Below are positions 37,301 through 47,821 of a DNA stretch of 64,000 bases, one piece after another. The position numbers and the translations under genes are program-made. The DNA comes from Paenibacillus sp. FSL R7-0273 (GTDB lineage: Bacteria > Bacillota > Bacilli > Paenibacillales > Paenibacillaceae). The first letter of the stretch is position 1. Each line of letters begins with the position of its first letter. The notes beneath the pieces were generated by a model. The model was not told the DNA's origin. It worked only from the letters and a program-made list of their open reading frames with translations, and ran no database searches. The stretch is from assembly GCF_000758625.1 (NCBI RefSeq), contig NZ_CP009283.1, positions 3,669,501-3,733,500 on the forward strand, written 5' to 3'.

Positions 37301-37732
37301 GTTTCACTGTCTGACCAGTCCCCGGCTGCCCAGTCCGTGCAAATCGACATTACCGGGAAGAAGAACGGAACGTACGTTTATACCGGCGAATTAATCAATG
37401 CACTGGGTATTACGAAGAGTGCACCACTGACAGTGAATGTTACGGATGCCTCGCCAGGGCAAGCTGTTTTGTCTAATGACAACTGGGATGGAGACGGCAG
37501 CTTTAACGTGACTATGAATTTGTGGTGGGGTACCAACGCTACTGAATACAAGCTATATGAAAACGGCAGGCTGGTGGACACTCAAGCCCTTCAGTCCCGT
37601 ACGCCGGGTGCACAGTCAGCCGTAACGGCCATTTCAGGCAAAGCTGCCGGAACCTATGAGTATGAGGCCGTGCTAAGCAATGCAGGCGGGGAAACCCGGA
37701 CTGTGAAGATGCTTGTGACGGTTAAGAAATAA
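31343..37732 (+). CDS. Secreted PL11 rhamnogalacturonan lyase fused to two SGNH esterase domains
   Basis: A 2129-residue exported pectinase. The signal peptide ends near AHA-ET (residue ~34). Residues ~40-640 are a PL11 lyase like YesW/YesX, with GDASVGDLDGDGEYEIVF and ADILGDWREELLLR. Then come a malectin-like domain (~650-785), a CE12-type SGNH esterase (~787-1010: GDST, GGRS, GHND, DNTH), a beta domain (~1026-1238), a helical unit (~1248-1313), a second malectin-like domain (~1320-1460), and a second SGNH domain (~1467-1676: SDST in place of GDST, SHND, DNTH). The tail has Ig/OmpL47-like domains (~1687-1850), a helical spacer and two ~95-residue repeats each containing TMNLWWG (~1940-2129). 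It should cut and deacetylate rhamnogalacturonan I. No SLH anchor is present. Confidence 0.9.
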   Translation: MGINVSGRKAALAFFMSILMIILLVIPPAPAHAETSGSPPARQAEYLDRGLVAVLTSGGVYLSWRYLNTDSDEIAFNIYKNGYKVNSTPVSGSTNYVDTTGADSSQYQISTIIAGKEQIQPETVSVWHNNYLPIPLDKPADGRTKDGGTYSYYAGDASVGDLDGDGEYEIVFLWSPSNSKDNSHAGYTGNVYIDAVKLDGTKLWRIDLGVNIRAGAHYTQLMVYDLDGNGKAEVVVKTADGTKDGQGTIIGDGSKDYRNDGGYILTGPEYLTLFDGETGAAVSTVDYIPPRGDVAAWGDGYGNRVDRFLGGIAYLDGVKPSVVMARGYYTRTVLTAYDFVGGQLVQRWTFDTNQVGKQYEGQGNHNLSVLDADGDGKDEIMYGALAIDDDGTLLYSTGLGHGDAIHAGKLDPNRDGYQVFSVHEHTNAEYGLEMRDAATGEIIWGQYTGKDTGRGMSADIDPNYPGYESWASTIVDGQMDPLSKGYAANGDVIYEQNEVPKSANFAIWWDGDLQRELFDHDWNNTTAQGIPLIYKWDYENKQLKEIFRAAGTLTNNHTKGTPALQADILGDWREELLLRSEDSSEYRLYTTTIPTSYKIPALMQDPVYRLGIAWQNVSYNQPPHTGFYLGTEATEFPKANLALTGSQQLPEQVYRFDFGTDAAAGTTAVQDMLYSQESGYGFESINGITVGTGHVALPENAKFAVDLPDANYQVTLKLGDTGRSSNVGVKSEFVQKLAVTSLNAGETREFSYDVALVDGQLEFIFTGTAIDVQEIIISQYPDKTAGDAVTLYMAGDSTMQSYSSIQAPQEGWGQQFGRYFANGVVVQNDAIGGRSSKSFMVDGRLDSILQRIKPGDYFFISFGHNDASAGIPERYASPEDYKTYLARYVNGARQRGAEPVLLTPVGRRDFNTVTQEFNVSFPEYVKAAKEVAEELNVKLIDLSQLSIAFYDKIGLSASEKVFLYANPGEFPKYPNGVGDNTHFSSYGAQVIAALVAGAVKEMELGISPYVIDPDITEPEPEPEIQVYEEDFEGDPAAVQYALVNATGIAGTMSGTVADQNGNKVLAVTGSGSGNRAKTFRLFDAVNGDIVKVNFDWNSGNVSATPSEGHLSLLDANENIILTLLTKTGTASPGTKIHYFVGPYTPDYGTGTTAVPDGGIATNLLKNQWVNVDLTINFAGKTMDLTLTSLADPSVTQTIEDIPMNQGVYADNVRALRFLGTRKGGGGTLNWTTQIDNVHIEGKELPPVAGDQKALVALHTEVKGLDLAAYTEASKAVLNKALAAAEAIIGTEATQAQVDHVFNMLTVAKASLSTEATGEISSYKFDFGSGNAAEGYTKVDSKRAYVEGNGYGFTDTALVQDANRETGNDLTGDFTNVNGSSFLVEMEPANYRVTLTIGDAQETTNAGVTVEQMPKLPAAAIAKGEFKEVSYDIALIDGIFTFEFTGATPKINAMTLERLPDNGAGTQPVIYLASDSTVANYLESYRPQAGWGEKLGGYFHLEQISVDNRAVSGLSSKTFLVGGYLNNILLNIHEGDYLFMQWSHNDSTPSRPERYLTPEQFKVYLKDYINGTLQRGATPVLVTPVNRRDFTGEVLNKSFPEYVKAMKETAQETGTLLIDLNQVSWEYFQELGTEGTKDIFMWVGATEDNTHLQLNGAAKVAEMVARLVQELNIPLSALVNLDAPSDNEAPRTTAAVEGQLNNGWYTSPVKVTFTATDEAPGVEATYYQVNGGEAVTGSELSLGEEGTHLITYWSVDLEGNKENAQTLEVRIDLAPPVVEIQGQSEYTIDQQVVIGYSTADTVSGVEQPNGEVLNTPAYTLEPGLNTVTALVYDRAGQETVVDFSFGVTATFPSLTELTRTFAAGSEDPGAAALAGRLAAKLQEAEQAAIARNGAKARQLLTAYISDVDAAASSAFTAEQAAVLHKWAAWLSEATPLANSAPGTPVLSDNNGHDTGLRDGDFTITMNLWWGNNGTKFKLYEDGKLVKEVSLSDQSPAAQSVQIDITGKKNGTYVYTGELINALGITKSAPLTVNVTDASPGQAVLSNDNWDGDGSFNVTMNLWWGTNATEYKLYENGRLVDTQALQSRTPGAQSAVTAISGKAAGTYEYEAVLSNAGGETRTVKMLVTVKK

Positions 37733-37767
37733 GCTTAGGCAACCAGAACAGCATATCAGCCCGAACT

Positions 37768-37807
37768 AAGCCCAATGGAACGGCATTACCGTTTCATTGG
37801 GCTTTTT
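37768..37807. terminator. Terminator after the PL11 gene
   Basis: AAGCCCAATG and CATTGGGCTT flank an inner ACGG/CCGT stem; a T run follows on the plus strand. It lies 10 nt from the convergent WYL gene's stop and may serve both. Confidence 0.88.
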
Positions 37808-37816
37808 AAATGAATG

Positions 37817-38767
37817 TCATTTACTGTACAAATGTATACGGGATTGCATGCTTTCTTTAACCTCTCCCGGCATTTCTCTAACCTTGATATCTTCCCCCAG
37901 GAATAACAGCCAGCTTGTCATTTCAGCCAATTCATCAGGCTGATTCACGTTAATAAAGAGCTTTAGCATAGCCGTTGTCTGATATGGATTCGTATAAGCG
38001 ATCGAAGCATGAACAGGATGATATTTTTTGAACTGGGCAATTGCCGTTGGACCAAGCTCAAGAACAAGATTGACGGCTTCGACCTGTCTGCTCAGCTTTT
38101 CAAGCATCTTTTTCCTGCTTAATCTCCGCTCCGGTATAAACGGCTCAACGTTTTCGAGATGGTCAACCGGATAAAGCTGTATTTGTTCACCTTGTAAATC
38201 AAAGCCCTTAATCATCCAGCGGCTCTTCTCCCGGTAAAGCTGCAGAAGAAATATGGGATAGCTCTGATCATAAATGGTAATGAATAAATAGCTGTCTGCA
38301 AGCAGAAGCTGAATCAGCTTGTCCAGCATGGGGTGGGGAAGGTCTGTAAGCTCGAGGAGATCCGGATTATGAGGGTTAGTTCCTTCAAACAGCAGAAGCT
38401 GATTTAACAGAAACAGATCCTCCTGCTGATTCTCTGAGATCAGGCCGAGCAGCTTCTCTGTCAAAGACTGACGGCTCTTCAGGTAAGGCAGCTGCTGGTT
38501 TCGTGTAGCCATAAATGCAATAAAAAGCGCCTTGACCTCATTATCCGTGAACCGAACAACGGGCAGAACAGAGTTGCGCATGACAGAATAACCGCCGTCT
38601 CTACCGACCTCAGCCACAAGCGGCATCCCTAAAGCTTCAATTTCCCGGACATCCCGGATCGCAGTTGAACGGGAGATATTGAATTCGCGCATCAGCTCAG
38701 TAATGGTAAAGTGTGCCCGGTTGTTAATATAGCGCATGATAATGTTAATCCGTTCAACTTTTTTCAT
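37817..38767 (-). CDS. HTH/WYL-domain transcriptional regulator (YobV-like)
   Basis: A 316-residue regulator with a DeoR-type winged HTH (ITELMREFNISRSTAIRDVR, residues ~21-40) and a WYL domain (residues ~140-235, ending SRWMIKGFDLQGEQ). A C-terminal WCX-type extension follows. It is divergent from a GyrI-like ligand-binding protein, a common pairing in this family. The ligand is unknown. Confidence 0.9.
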   Translation of the reverse strand: MKKVERINIIMRYINNRAHFTITELMREFNISRSTAIRDVREIEALGMPLVAEVGRDGGYSVMRNSVLPVVRFTDNEVKALFIAFMATRNQQLPYLKSRQSLTEKLLGLISENQQEDLFLLNQLLLFEGTNPHNPDLLELTDLPHPMLDKLIQLLLADSYLFITIYDQSYPIFLLQLYREKSRWMIKGFDLQGEQIQLYPVDHLENVEPFIPERRLSRKKMLEKLSRQVEAVNLVLELGPTAIAQFKKYHPVHASIAYTNPYQTTAMLKLFINVNQPDELAEMTSWLLFLGEDIKVREMPGEVKESMQSRIHLYSK

Positions 38768-38876
38768 AGCAGCCCCTAAACAGTATCATTTTTTGACATG
38801 GTTCAAGGTTATCATAGCCTTATCAGATGAGGAAGACAATCATTTGATAAATCCAAACAAAGAGGAGTTTTCCGGA

Positions 38877-39356
38877 ATGTCAGATTATAACTTTGAGCAA
38901 AAAGAAGGCTTTATCGTCATAGGACTCGGCACCGAGCTGAAAAGCGATTACACCGATTATGCCGGCATCAATAAGGAAAAAGCGGATTTTTGGCAGGAGG
39001 CCGGCCGGGATGGAAGACTCGCTCATCTTAAGAGCATAGCTTCTAATGAATACATTTTTGCCGTGAATGAAGCGGTTAACAACAAAATGATGCATTATGC
39101 CGGCGTTATGTCCGAGCAGACTGCACCGGAGGAAGCAAGAATCATTCAATTTCCTGCAGGGGAATACCTGGTAGTCAGAGGGGAAGACCAGAGCGCGGAT
39201 GCCTTGAACAACAAGCTCACCGGTATTGCCTTTGGCCAGGCTTTGCCGGAATCAGCAGAATTCGTTTATGTCGGCGGACCTAATACGACAGTTGAGATGG
39301 GGAGCAGAAACGGCCTCGTATACGGGGAAATGTGGATTCCTGTCGTCAGAAAATAA
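38877..39356 (+). CDS. GyrI-like/effector-binding domain protein
   Basis: A 159-residue single-domain protein of the GyrI-like small-molecule-binding superfamily (AraC effector-binding type). The start at 38877 is chosen because GAGGAG (about 38862-38867) precedes it; an upstream in-frame ATG at 38736 overlaps the divergent regulator gene. FPAGEYLVVRG and YGEMWIPV are typical family segments. Such proteins bind, and sometimes hydrolyse, hydrophobic ligands. It is probably controlled by the divergent WYL regulator (inference). Confidence 0.85.
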   Translation: MSDYNFEQKEGFIVIGLGTELKSDYTDYAGINKEKADFWQEAGRDGRLAHLKSIASNEYIFAVNEAVNNKMMHYAGVMSEQTAPEEARIIQFPAGEYLVVRGEDQSADALNNKLTGIAFGQALPESAEFVYVGGPNTTVEMGSRNGLVYGEMWIPVVRK

Positions 39357-39430
39357 TGCAACCCTTCGCGGTATCCCGGCGTTATAGTTAGAGAAAGCCT
39401 GACTATGATGGTTATGAAACGGAGATGAGC

Positions 39431-40456
39431 ATGAGCGTGAAGATAAGCAATTCAGGGTTAACCCGTAACAGTGGTTCAGGGTCGATGATGGCGATGGTTT
39501 ACGATACCTATGGAACAGCAGAGGTCCTCCGGATTGAATCCGTAGCTATCCCTAAGCCCAAGGACCATGAAGTGCTGATCGAGGTGCATGCCGCTTCAGT
39601 TAACTCCTGGGACTGGGATCTTCTGCGCGGGAAACCTTTTGTAAACAGGATTGGCGCATTCCGTTCTCCCCGATACCGGATACTTGGTGCAGACATTGCC
39701 GGCAAAGTGCTTGCAGTCGGCGGAGCTGCCGCACGGTTTAAGCCGGGGGATGAGGTGTTCGGCGATCTGTCCGGCTGCGGCTGGGGCGGATTTGCCCAGT
39801 ATGTATGCGCGGCAGAGGTAGCTCTAACCCCAAAACCGGCCACACTCAGCTATGCAGAGGCTGCGGCTATACCCCAGGCGGCTGTTCTGGCCTTGCAGGG
39901 TCTGCGTGACAAAGGGAAGCTGCAGCAGGGGCAGCATGTTCTGATTAACGGCGCCGGCGGAGGCGTCGGGACGTTTGCGGTCCAGTATGCCAAGCAGCAC
40001 GGGGCTGAAGTGAGCGGAGTTGATAGCGCGGACAAACTGGAAATGCTGAAGACAGTCGGTGCTGACCATGTTATCGATTATACGAAGGAGGATTTTACCC
40101 AAAGCGGGCCTAAATACGATCTGATCCTCGACGTTGTCGGGAGCCGCTCCATATTCCCCTTGAAGCGTGCGCTCAGAAAGAAGGGCACCTATGTTATGAT
40201 AGGCGGCCCCCTCACGCGCATCCTCCTGAATCTGCTCAGTGCTCCGTATATTTCTCTGCTTGAAAAGAAAAAAATAGCCGTGCTGGTCCATAAACCGAAC
40301 CATGCCGACCAATTACTCTGGAAGGAGTACGCTGAGGCCGGAACAGTCCGGCCTGTAATTGACCGGGAGTACCCTTTAGCGGAAGCCGCCCAGGCGGTCC
40401 GTAAGATCGGCGAAGGAACGGTGAAGGGCAAGGCTGTCATTAACATGATGCTCTAA
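39431..40456 (+). CDS. Quinone oxidoreductase-like MDR family dehydrogenase
   Basis: A 341-residue NAD(P)-dependent medium-chain dehydrogenase without a structural-zinc cysteine cluster. The GroES-like N-terminal domain (~residues 20-140) is followed by a Rossmann domain with the NGAGGGVGTFAVQYA motif (~residues 175-189). The start at 39431 is preferred because GGAG ends 6 nt before it; 39425 is too close. It probably reduces quinones or activated carbonyls. Confidence 0.9.
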   Translation: MSVKISNSGLTRNSGSGSMMAMVYDTYGTAEVLRIESVAIPKPKDHEVLIEVHAASVNSWDWDLLRGKPFVNRIGAFRSPRYRILGADIAGKVLAVGGAAARFKPGDEVFGDLSGCGWGGFAQYVCAAEVALTPKPATLSYAEAAAIPQAAVLALQGLRDKGKLQQGQHVLINGAGGGVGTFAVQYAKQHGAEVSGVDSADKLEMLKTVGADHVIDYTKEDFTQSGPKYDLILDVVGSRSIFPLKRALRKKGTYVMIGGPLTRILLNLLSAPYISLLEKKKIAVLVHKPNHADQLLWKEYAEAGTVRPVIDREYPLAEAAQAVRKIGEGTVKGKAVINMML

Positions 40457-40477
40457 ACTGTTATATAAGGAAAACAA

Positions 40478-40514
40478 GAAAGAACCTGATCTCTTGGTCA
40501 GGTTCTTCTTTATT
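40478..40514 (+). terminator. Terminator after the MDR dehydrogenase
   Basis: AAGAACCTGA pairs with TCAGGTTCTT over an 8-nt loop, then CTTTATT. Confidence 0.85.
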
Positions 40515-40551
40515 GCATATGTACAGAAGCAGTGATATAATCAGCCTACCT

Positions 40552-40593
40552 CTATTTTTTCGAAAAATAGACATAAAAATCTTATCTTATAAT
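40552..40593 (+). promoter_or_regulatory. rph upstream palindrome and -10
   Basis: A 19-nt AT-rich palindrome CTATTTTT-TCG-AAAAATAG (40552-40570) sits before TATAAT (40588-40593), with no good -35 in between. A factor binding the palindrome at the -35 position could control rifampin phosphotransferase. In actinobacteria rph genes carry a different 19-bp rifamycin-associated element, so this is not that sequence. Confidence 0.45.
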
Positions 40594-40612
40594 TTAAATT
40601 TACTACAGATAG

Positions 40613-43673
<3,061 letters not shown>

Positions 43674-43701
43674 GTTCTGTCTCCTATGTTCAAATTACTT
43701 C

Positions 43702-43732
43702 TTGACTTAGAGTTAACTTTAAGTAATAACAT
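43702..43732 (+). promoter_or_regulatory. MerR-type promoter with 19-nt spacer and 18-bp operator
   Basis: TTGACT (43702-43707) and TAACAT (43727-43732) are 19 nt apart, the overlong spacing that MerR activators correct by untwisting DNA. The spacer holds CTTAGAGTTAACTTTAAG (43706-43723), a palindrome with one mismatched pair, close to the AdhR box known from Bacillus. It drives the dehydrogenase gene. Confidence 0.82.
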
Positions 43733-43823
43733 AGGTTTTGTAAAGGCCGGACAAGCCGGTAGCTTTTTACAAACGATTAGAGGCAAGGAACTCAACCTAA
43801 ACATTACAGGAGGGCTTATACTT

Positions 43824-44873
43824 ATGATTCAAGTTAACGCACGCGCTACATTTAATCCGGAGGGCCCGTTCAAGCTGACTACCATCGAGCGCCGGGAGCT
43901 TCAGCCGCACGATGTCCTTATTGAGATTAAATATGCAGGCATCTGCCACTCTGACATCCATACCGCCCGCGGTGAATGGGGACCGGTCAAATATCCGCTT
44001 GTTCCAGGCCATGAAATCGCCGGATTTGTCAGCCAGGTTGGTGCAGAGGTAACCAAGTACGCAGTTGGCGACCGTGTAGGGGTTGGCTGTATGGTGGACT
44101 CCTGCGGAGAGTGCAGCAGCTGCCATAAAGGGGAAGAGCAATATTGCCTTCACGGCAATACCGGCACTTATGGAGCCACTGACCGTCATGGACACTATAC
44201 CCAAGGCGGATATTCCACTCACATCGTCGTGACCGAAAACTTTGTAGTCCGCATTCCGGACAGCATTCCGCTTGATGCAGCTGCACCGCTGCTGTGTGCC
44301 GGAATCACCACCTACTCACCGCTGCGCCACTGGGAAGCCGGCCCCGGCAAAAAGGTAGCTGTTGTCGGACTTGGCGGACTTGGCCATATGGCTGTGAAAA
44401 TCGCCCACGCTATGGGTGCTGAGGTTACAGTGCTTTCACAGTCCCTGAAGAAAAAGGAAGACGGGCTGCAGCTGGGAGCAGACCACTATTACGCTACTAG
44501 CGATCAGGAGACCTTCAAACAGCTCGCAGGCTCCTTCGATCTGATCATTAATACCGTAAGTGCACAGATTAACATCGATGCTTACCTGTCACTTCTGGCA
44601 CTGGACGGTACACTGGTCAATGTCGGTGCGCCAGCAGATCCGCTGGCTGTTAACGTATTCTCCCTAATCGGCCAACGCCGTACGTTCGCCGGATCTATGA
44701 TCGGCGGCATCCGCGAAACCCAGGAAATGCTGGATTTCTGCGCTGAACACAACATCGCCTCCGAGATCGAGGTTATTTCCGCTGACCAGATTGATGAAGC
44801 CTGGGAGCGTGTACTCGCTTCTGATGTCCGTTACCGGTTCGTAATTGACATCAGCACGATGGGGCAAGCTTAA
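43824..44873 (+). CDS. Zinc-dependent alcohol dehydrogenase (AdhA/YahK type)
   Basis: A 349-residue cinnamyl-alcohol-dehydrogenase-family enzyme. Catalytic zinc ligands are Cys in AGICHSDIH and the HE of PGHEIAG; the structural zinc cluster is [15 protein letters not shown]. The Rossmann motif is [22 protein letters not shown] (43808-43814) sets the ATG at 43824; a longer frame from 43620 runs back into the divergent regulator. Probably reduces aldehydes using NADPH under AdhR-type control. Confidence 0.93.
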   Translation: MIQVNARATFNPEGPFKLTTIERRELQPHDVLIEIKYAGICHSDIHTARGEWGPVKYPLVPGHEIAGFVSQVGAEVTKYAVGDRVGVGCMVDSCGECSSCHKGEEQYCLHGNTGTYGATDRHGHYTQGGYSTHIVVTENFVVRIPDSIPLDAAAPLLCAGITTYSPLRHWEAGPGKKVAVVGLGGLGHMAVKIAHAMGAEVTVLSQSLKKKEDGLQLGADHYYATSDQETFKQLAGSFDLIINTVSAQINIDAYLSLLALDGTLVNVGAPADPLAVNVFSLIGQRRTFAGSMIGGIRETQEMLDFCAEHNIASEIEVISADQIDEAWERVLASDVRYRFVIDISTMGQA

Positions 44874-44930
44874 TTCCCTTAAGCTTACTAAACATTCGTT
44901 AACTTTATTAAATCATATTAAAGATCTATA

Positions 44931-44987
44931 ACACCTTCAAAAGCATCCGTTTCGCCTCAGGGCAGGGAGCTTTTGGAGGTGTTTTTT
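44931..44987 (+). terminator. Terminator after the dehydrogenase
   Basis: ACACCTTCAAAAGC pairs with GCTTTTGGAGGTGT (one mismatch) across a 25-nt loop, followed by TTTTTT. Confidence 0.8.
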
Positions 44988-44991
44988 GATG

Positions 44992-45020
44992 TTGACCAGA
45001 CTGGTTTACAGGACTATACT
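44992..45020 (+). promoter_or_regulatory. Sigma-A promoter of the ABC-2 exporter operon
   Basis: TTGACC (44992-44997) and TATACT (45015-45020) with a 17-nt spacer. A small palindrome ACCAGACTGGT (44995-45005) overlaps the -35 and spacer; it could be an operator, but no regulator gene adjoins. Confidence 0.65.
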
Positions 45021-45093
45021 AGGCCCGAAAGCAAGACAGGACTTCTGTCAAAAGAATTATATCTCTGATCGCTGCCTTCGGGAGGGTGCCCCA

Positions 45094-45975
45094 ATGAGTG
45101 TCATTGAAATCCACAATCTTACCAAGCATTACGGCAAGTCTCGCGGCATAAAGGACGTTAACCTGAGTGTGGAGGAGGGCGAAATTTTCGGCTTCATCGG
45201 CCCCAACGGTGCAGGCAAATCGACAACGATCCGTACACTGCTGGGGCTGATCTCCCCGACAAGCGGTAGTGCTACGATTTTCGGCCAAAGCTGCACCAGG
45301 CATCCAGAAATCCGCAAGGAGCTGGGCTATTTGCCTTCGGAGGTTTTTTATTATGACAACATGAAGGTGATCGACCTGCTCAAATACTCCGCCAGCTTTT
45401 ATAAAAAGGATTGTACGAAGCGGATCATGGAGCTGGCGGAGATAATGGAGCTTGACCTGAAGAAGAAAATCGACGAGCTGTCGTTCGGCAATAAAAAGAA
45501 GGTTGGTATTGTGCAGGGATTGCTGCATGAACCGAAGCTGATTGTCCTTGACGAGCCTACGAGCGGCCTTGATCCGCTGATGCAGCAGCGATTTTTCGAT
45601 CTGATCGGGGAAGAGAACCGTAAGGGCGCCACTGTATTTTTTTCCTCACACATCCTCAGCGAGGTCCAGAAAATGTGCAGCCGGGTCGCCTTCATCAAGG
45701 AGGGGGAGATCATTAAGCTGGAGAAGATGAGCACCCTGCACGAGAACAATTACAAACGGATCAGCATCGAAGGCACCTCAGATATCAGCAGGGATGCTTT
45801 TCAAATCAGCGGAGTCAGCAATCTGACCGTTAACGGCAACGCGGCGACATTCATTTTTAAGGGGAACATCAATACCATTATTCAAAAGCTGTCCGCAACC
45901 GAGCTCCGCAACCTTTCCATTGAAGAGCCCGATCTTGAGGAAATCTTCATGCATTATTATGTGAAGGGGGATTGA
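45094..45975 (+). CDS. ABC-2 type exporter, ATP-binding subunit
   Basis: A 293-residue ATPase. Walker A GPNGAGKST (~residues 38-46), a degenerate signature ELSFGNKKK in place of LSGGQ, Walker B LIVLDEPTSGLDP and the H-loop SSHIL are present. The start at 45094 follows GGGAGGG by 7 nt. It is followed directly by two ABC-2 permeases in a three-gene operon. It resembles YhaQ/BcrA-type exporters for drugs or antimicrobial peptides; the cargo is unknown. Confidence 0.93.
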   Translation: MSVIEIHNLTKHYGKSRGIKDVNLSVEEGEIFGFIGPNGAGKSTTIRTLLGLISPTSGSATIFGQSCTRHPEIRKELGYLPSEVFYYDNMKVIDLLKYSASFYKKDCTKRIMELAEIMELDLKKKIDELSFGNKKKVGIVQGLLHEPKLIVLDEPTSGLDPLMQQRFFDLIGEENRKGATVFFSSHILSEVQKMCSRVAFIKEGEIIKLEKMSTLHENNYKRISIEGTSDISRDAFQISGVSNLTVNGNAATFIFKGNINTIIQKLSATELRNLSIEEPDLEEIFMHYYVKGD

Positions 45976-45980
45976 GCGGG

Positions 45981-46781
45981 ATGAATATGGTTATGCATGA
46001 GCTGAAGGCGCTCCGTAAATCCGGCGGAATCTGGGTCTGTGCCATGATTGCATTATCCGCACTGTTTCTGTCCATTTATCCAAGTATGGTAAAAGATGCT
46101 GCATACTTCACCGCGCTGCTGGAGGGCTACCCCGCCTCTGTGCGGGAGATGCTCGGGATTCATCTGGATTACATAACGTCTATTCCAGGCTACTATTCCA
46201 TGGTGTTTGTATATATTGCGCTATGCGGGGCTATTCAGGCCATGCATCTCGGGGCATCCATTCTTTCAAAAGAAGCCCGGGAGCGCACGGCGGATTTTCT
46301 GCTCGTCAAGCCGGTGTCCCGGTCCAGCATCGTTAGCGCCAAGCTGTTCGCCGCAGTTACAGCCGTTCTTGCCATTGATATTGTCTTTTTCGCAGTAACA
46401 GCCGGTATAGCCGGTGCATTGGCAGCAGCAGATTTCAGCTTACACCTGTTTTTGCTGCTTAATCTTCCGCTGCTGTTTATCCAGCTGATGTTTCTGGCTA
46501 TCGGCCTGGCTGCCTCCGTATTTTTTACAAGACTCCGAAATGTGCTGCCGCTGTCGCTAGGCGCCGTTTTCGGCTTGTATATGGCAGGTGCACTGCTTAA
46601 TCCAGGATCAGGCGGGGGTGCAGTTCGTTACCTCTCGCCATTTCAATATTTCGACAGCATATATATCATTGAGCATAGCGGATATGAACTGCAGTATCTT
46701 ATAGCCGGTGCCGTTATTATTGCAGCTGCGGTAACCGTCAGCTACCGGGTATACATCCGGAAGGATGTTCATGCAGTATAG
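45981..46781 (+). CDS. ABC-2 exporter permease 1
   Basis: A 266-residue membrane protein with about six spans. A cytosolic segment ERTADFLLVKPVSRSSIVS (~residues 97-115) is shared with the next gene, showing that the two permeases are paralogues. The ATG at 45981 is chosen; a TTG at 45972 sits too close to the GGGGG site. It overlaps or abuts the ATPase stop (45975). Confidence 0.88.
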   Translation: MNMVMHELKALRKSGGIWVCAMIALSALFLSIYPSMVKDAAYFTALLEGYPASVREMLGIHLDYITSIPGYYSMVFVYIALCGAIQAMHLGASILSKEARERTADFLLVKPVSRSSIVSAKLFAAVTAVLAIDIVFFAVTAGIAGALAAADFSLHLFLLLNLPLLFIQLMFLAIGLAASVFFTRLRNVLPLSLGAVFGLYMAGALLNPGSGGGAVRYLSPFQYFDSIYIIEHSGYELQYLIAGAVIIAAAVTVSYRVYIRKDVHAV

Positions 46782-46793
46782 GGGGATAACTTA

Positions 46794-47588
46794 ATGAATA
46801 TGTTTTGGAGAGAATTGAAGGCGGGACGCAAAGGCTTGATCATTTGGAGCATAGGTATGTTTTTGCTGATAGTCAGCGGAATGGGCAAATACACTGCCTA
46901 TTCCTCCGGAGGGGCAAGCAGTGAGGTGTTTAACCAAATGCCTGCCGCCATGAAGGCGCTAATGGGGATAGGGACGCTGGATGTTACGGTTATGAGCGGT
47001 TATTTCGCCCTGCTGTTTCTGTACATGGAGCTTACTGCCGCCATCCATGCCGTGCTGCTGGGGAGCAGTATAATAGCTAAAGAGGAGAGGGAGAAGACCG
47101 CAGAGTTCCTGCTGGCTAAGCCGGTATCCCGTTCGTCGATTGTGACTTCCAAGCTGCTGGCCGCTCTGGTCCAAATTATCGTGCTTAACCTCGTTACGCT
47201 TGTTTCTTCTATTTTAATGGTATCTGCTTATAACAAAGGCAAGGACATTTCCGCGGAGATTTCTCTGTTCCTGCTCAGTATGCTTATCGTACAGCTGATT
47301 TTTCTGGCGCTTGGCGCCCTGCTTGCAGCAATCCTGAAGAATCCGAAACGCTCGGGAGCTGCCGCCGCAGGTATTCTGGTCAGTTCTTTTATCGTAGCCA
47401 AAATTACGGAATTGTCGGATCAGCTTGTTATGCTGAATATACTGTCACCATTCAAATATTTCAGCTACAACCGGATTGTGGAGGGGAACGGGCTAAACGC
47501 CGGCAGCCTGGTGCTGGGAACTCTGCTGGCAGGTGCTTTTGCAGCACTCACCTATTTCATGTACGGGAAGCGGGAGCTTGAGATTTGA
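46794..47588 (+). CDS. ABC-2 exporter permease 2
   Basis: A 264-residue paralogue of the previous permease with EKTAEFLLAKPVSRSSIVT at the equivalent place and about six spans. The 12-nt gap and GGGGGG site make it part of the same operon. The two permeases probably form a heterodimer with two copies of the ATPase. Cargo not identifiable. Confidence 0.88.
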   Translation: MNMFWRELKAGRKGLIIWSIGMFLLIVSGMGKYTAYSSGGASSEVFNQMPAAMKALMGIGTLDVTVMSGYFALLFLYMELTAAIHAVLLGSSIIAKEEREKTAEFLLAKPVSRSSIVTSKLLAALVQIIVLNLVTLVSSILMVSAYNKGKDISAEISLFLLSMLIVQLIFLALGALLAAILKNPKRSGAAAAGILVSSFIVAKITELSDQLVMLNILSPFKYFSYNRIVEGNGLNAGSLVLGTLLAGAFAALTYFMYGKRELEI

Positions 47589-47624
47589 AGCAGCTTGCAT
47601 TAATATTCGCAATTCCTTTTATAA

Positions 47625-47667
47625 AGGTGTGTAATCAGGCTAACAAGCCTGCTGCACACTTTTTTTA
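47625..47667 (+). terminator. Terminator after the ABC-2 operon
   Basis: GTGTG and CAGGC segments pair with GCCTG and CACAC around a short loop, followed by seven Ts. Confidence 0.9.
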
Positions 47668-47697
47668 ATGCAGTTTATAAAAGAGATGTAACTATTC

Positions 47698-47726
47698 TTG
47701 ACACATAAATAGTGTTCTACTAGGAT
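47698..47726 (+). promoter_or_regulatory. Sigma-A promoter before the AraC gene
   Basis: TTGACA (47698-47703) and TAGGAT (47721-47726) with a 17-nt spacer, about 95 nt before the AraC start. Confidence 0.65.
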
Positions 47727-47821
47727 GAATATAAGCCGATTCGGATTATTTTCCAGCAAGATACAGTAAGTTTTCACCAGTTCCACACACATTGAGCCAT
47801 TATAAAGAGGAGGGGCAGCCT

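Noticed and set aside
38736..38876. N-terminal extension of the GyrI-like protein
   Set aside because: It overlaps the divergent WYL gene, lacks a ribosome binding site, and the shorter start matches the domain boundary.
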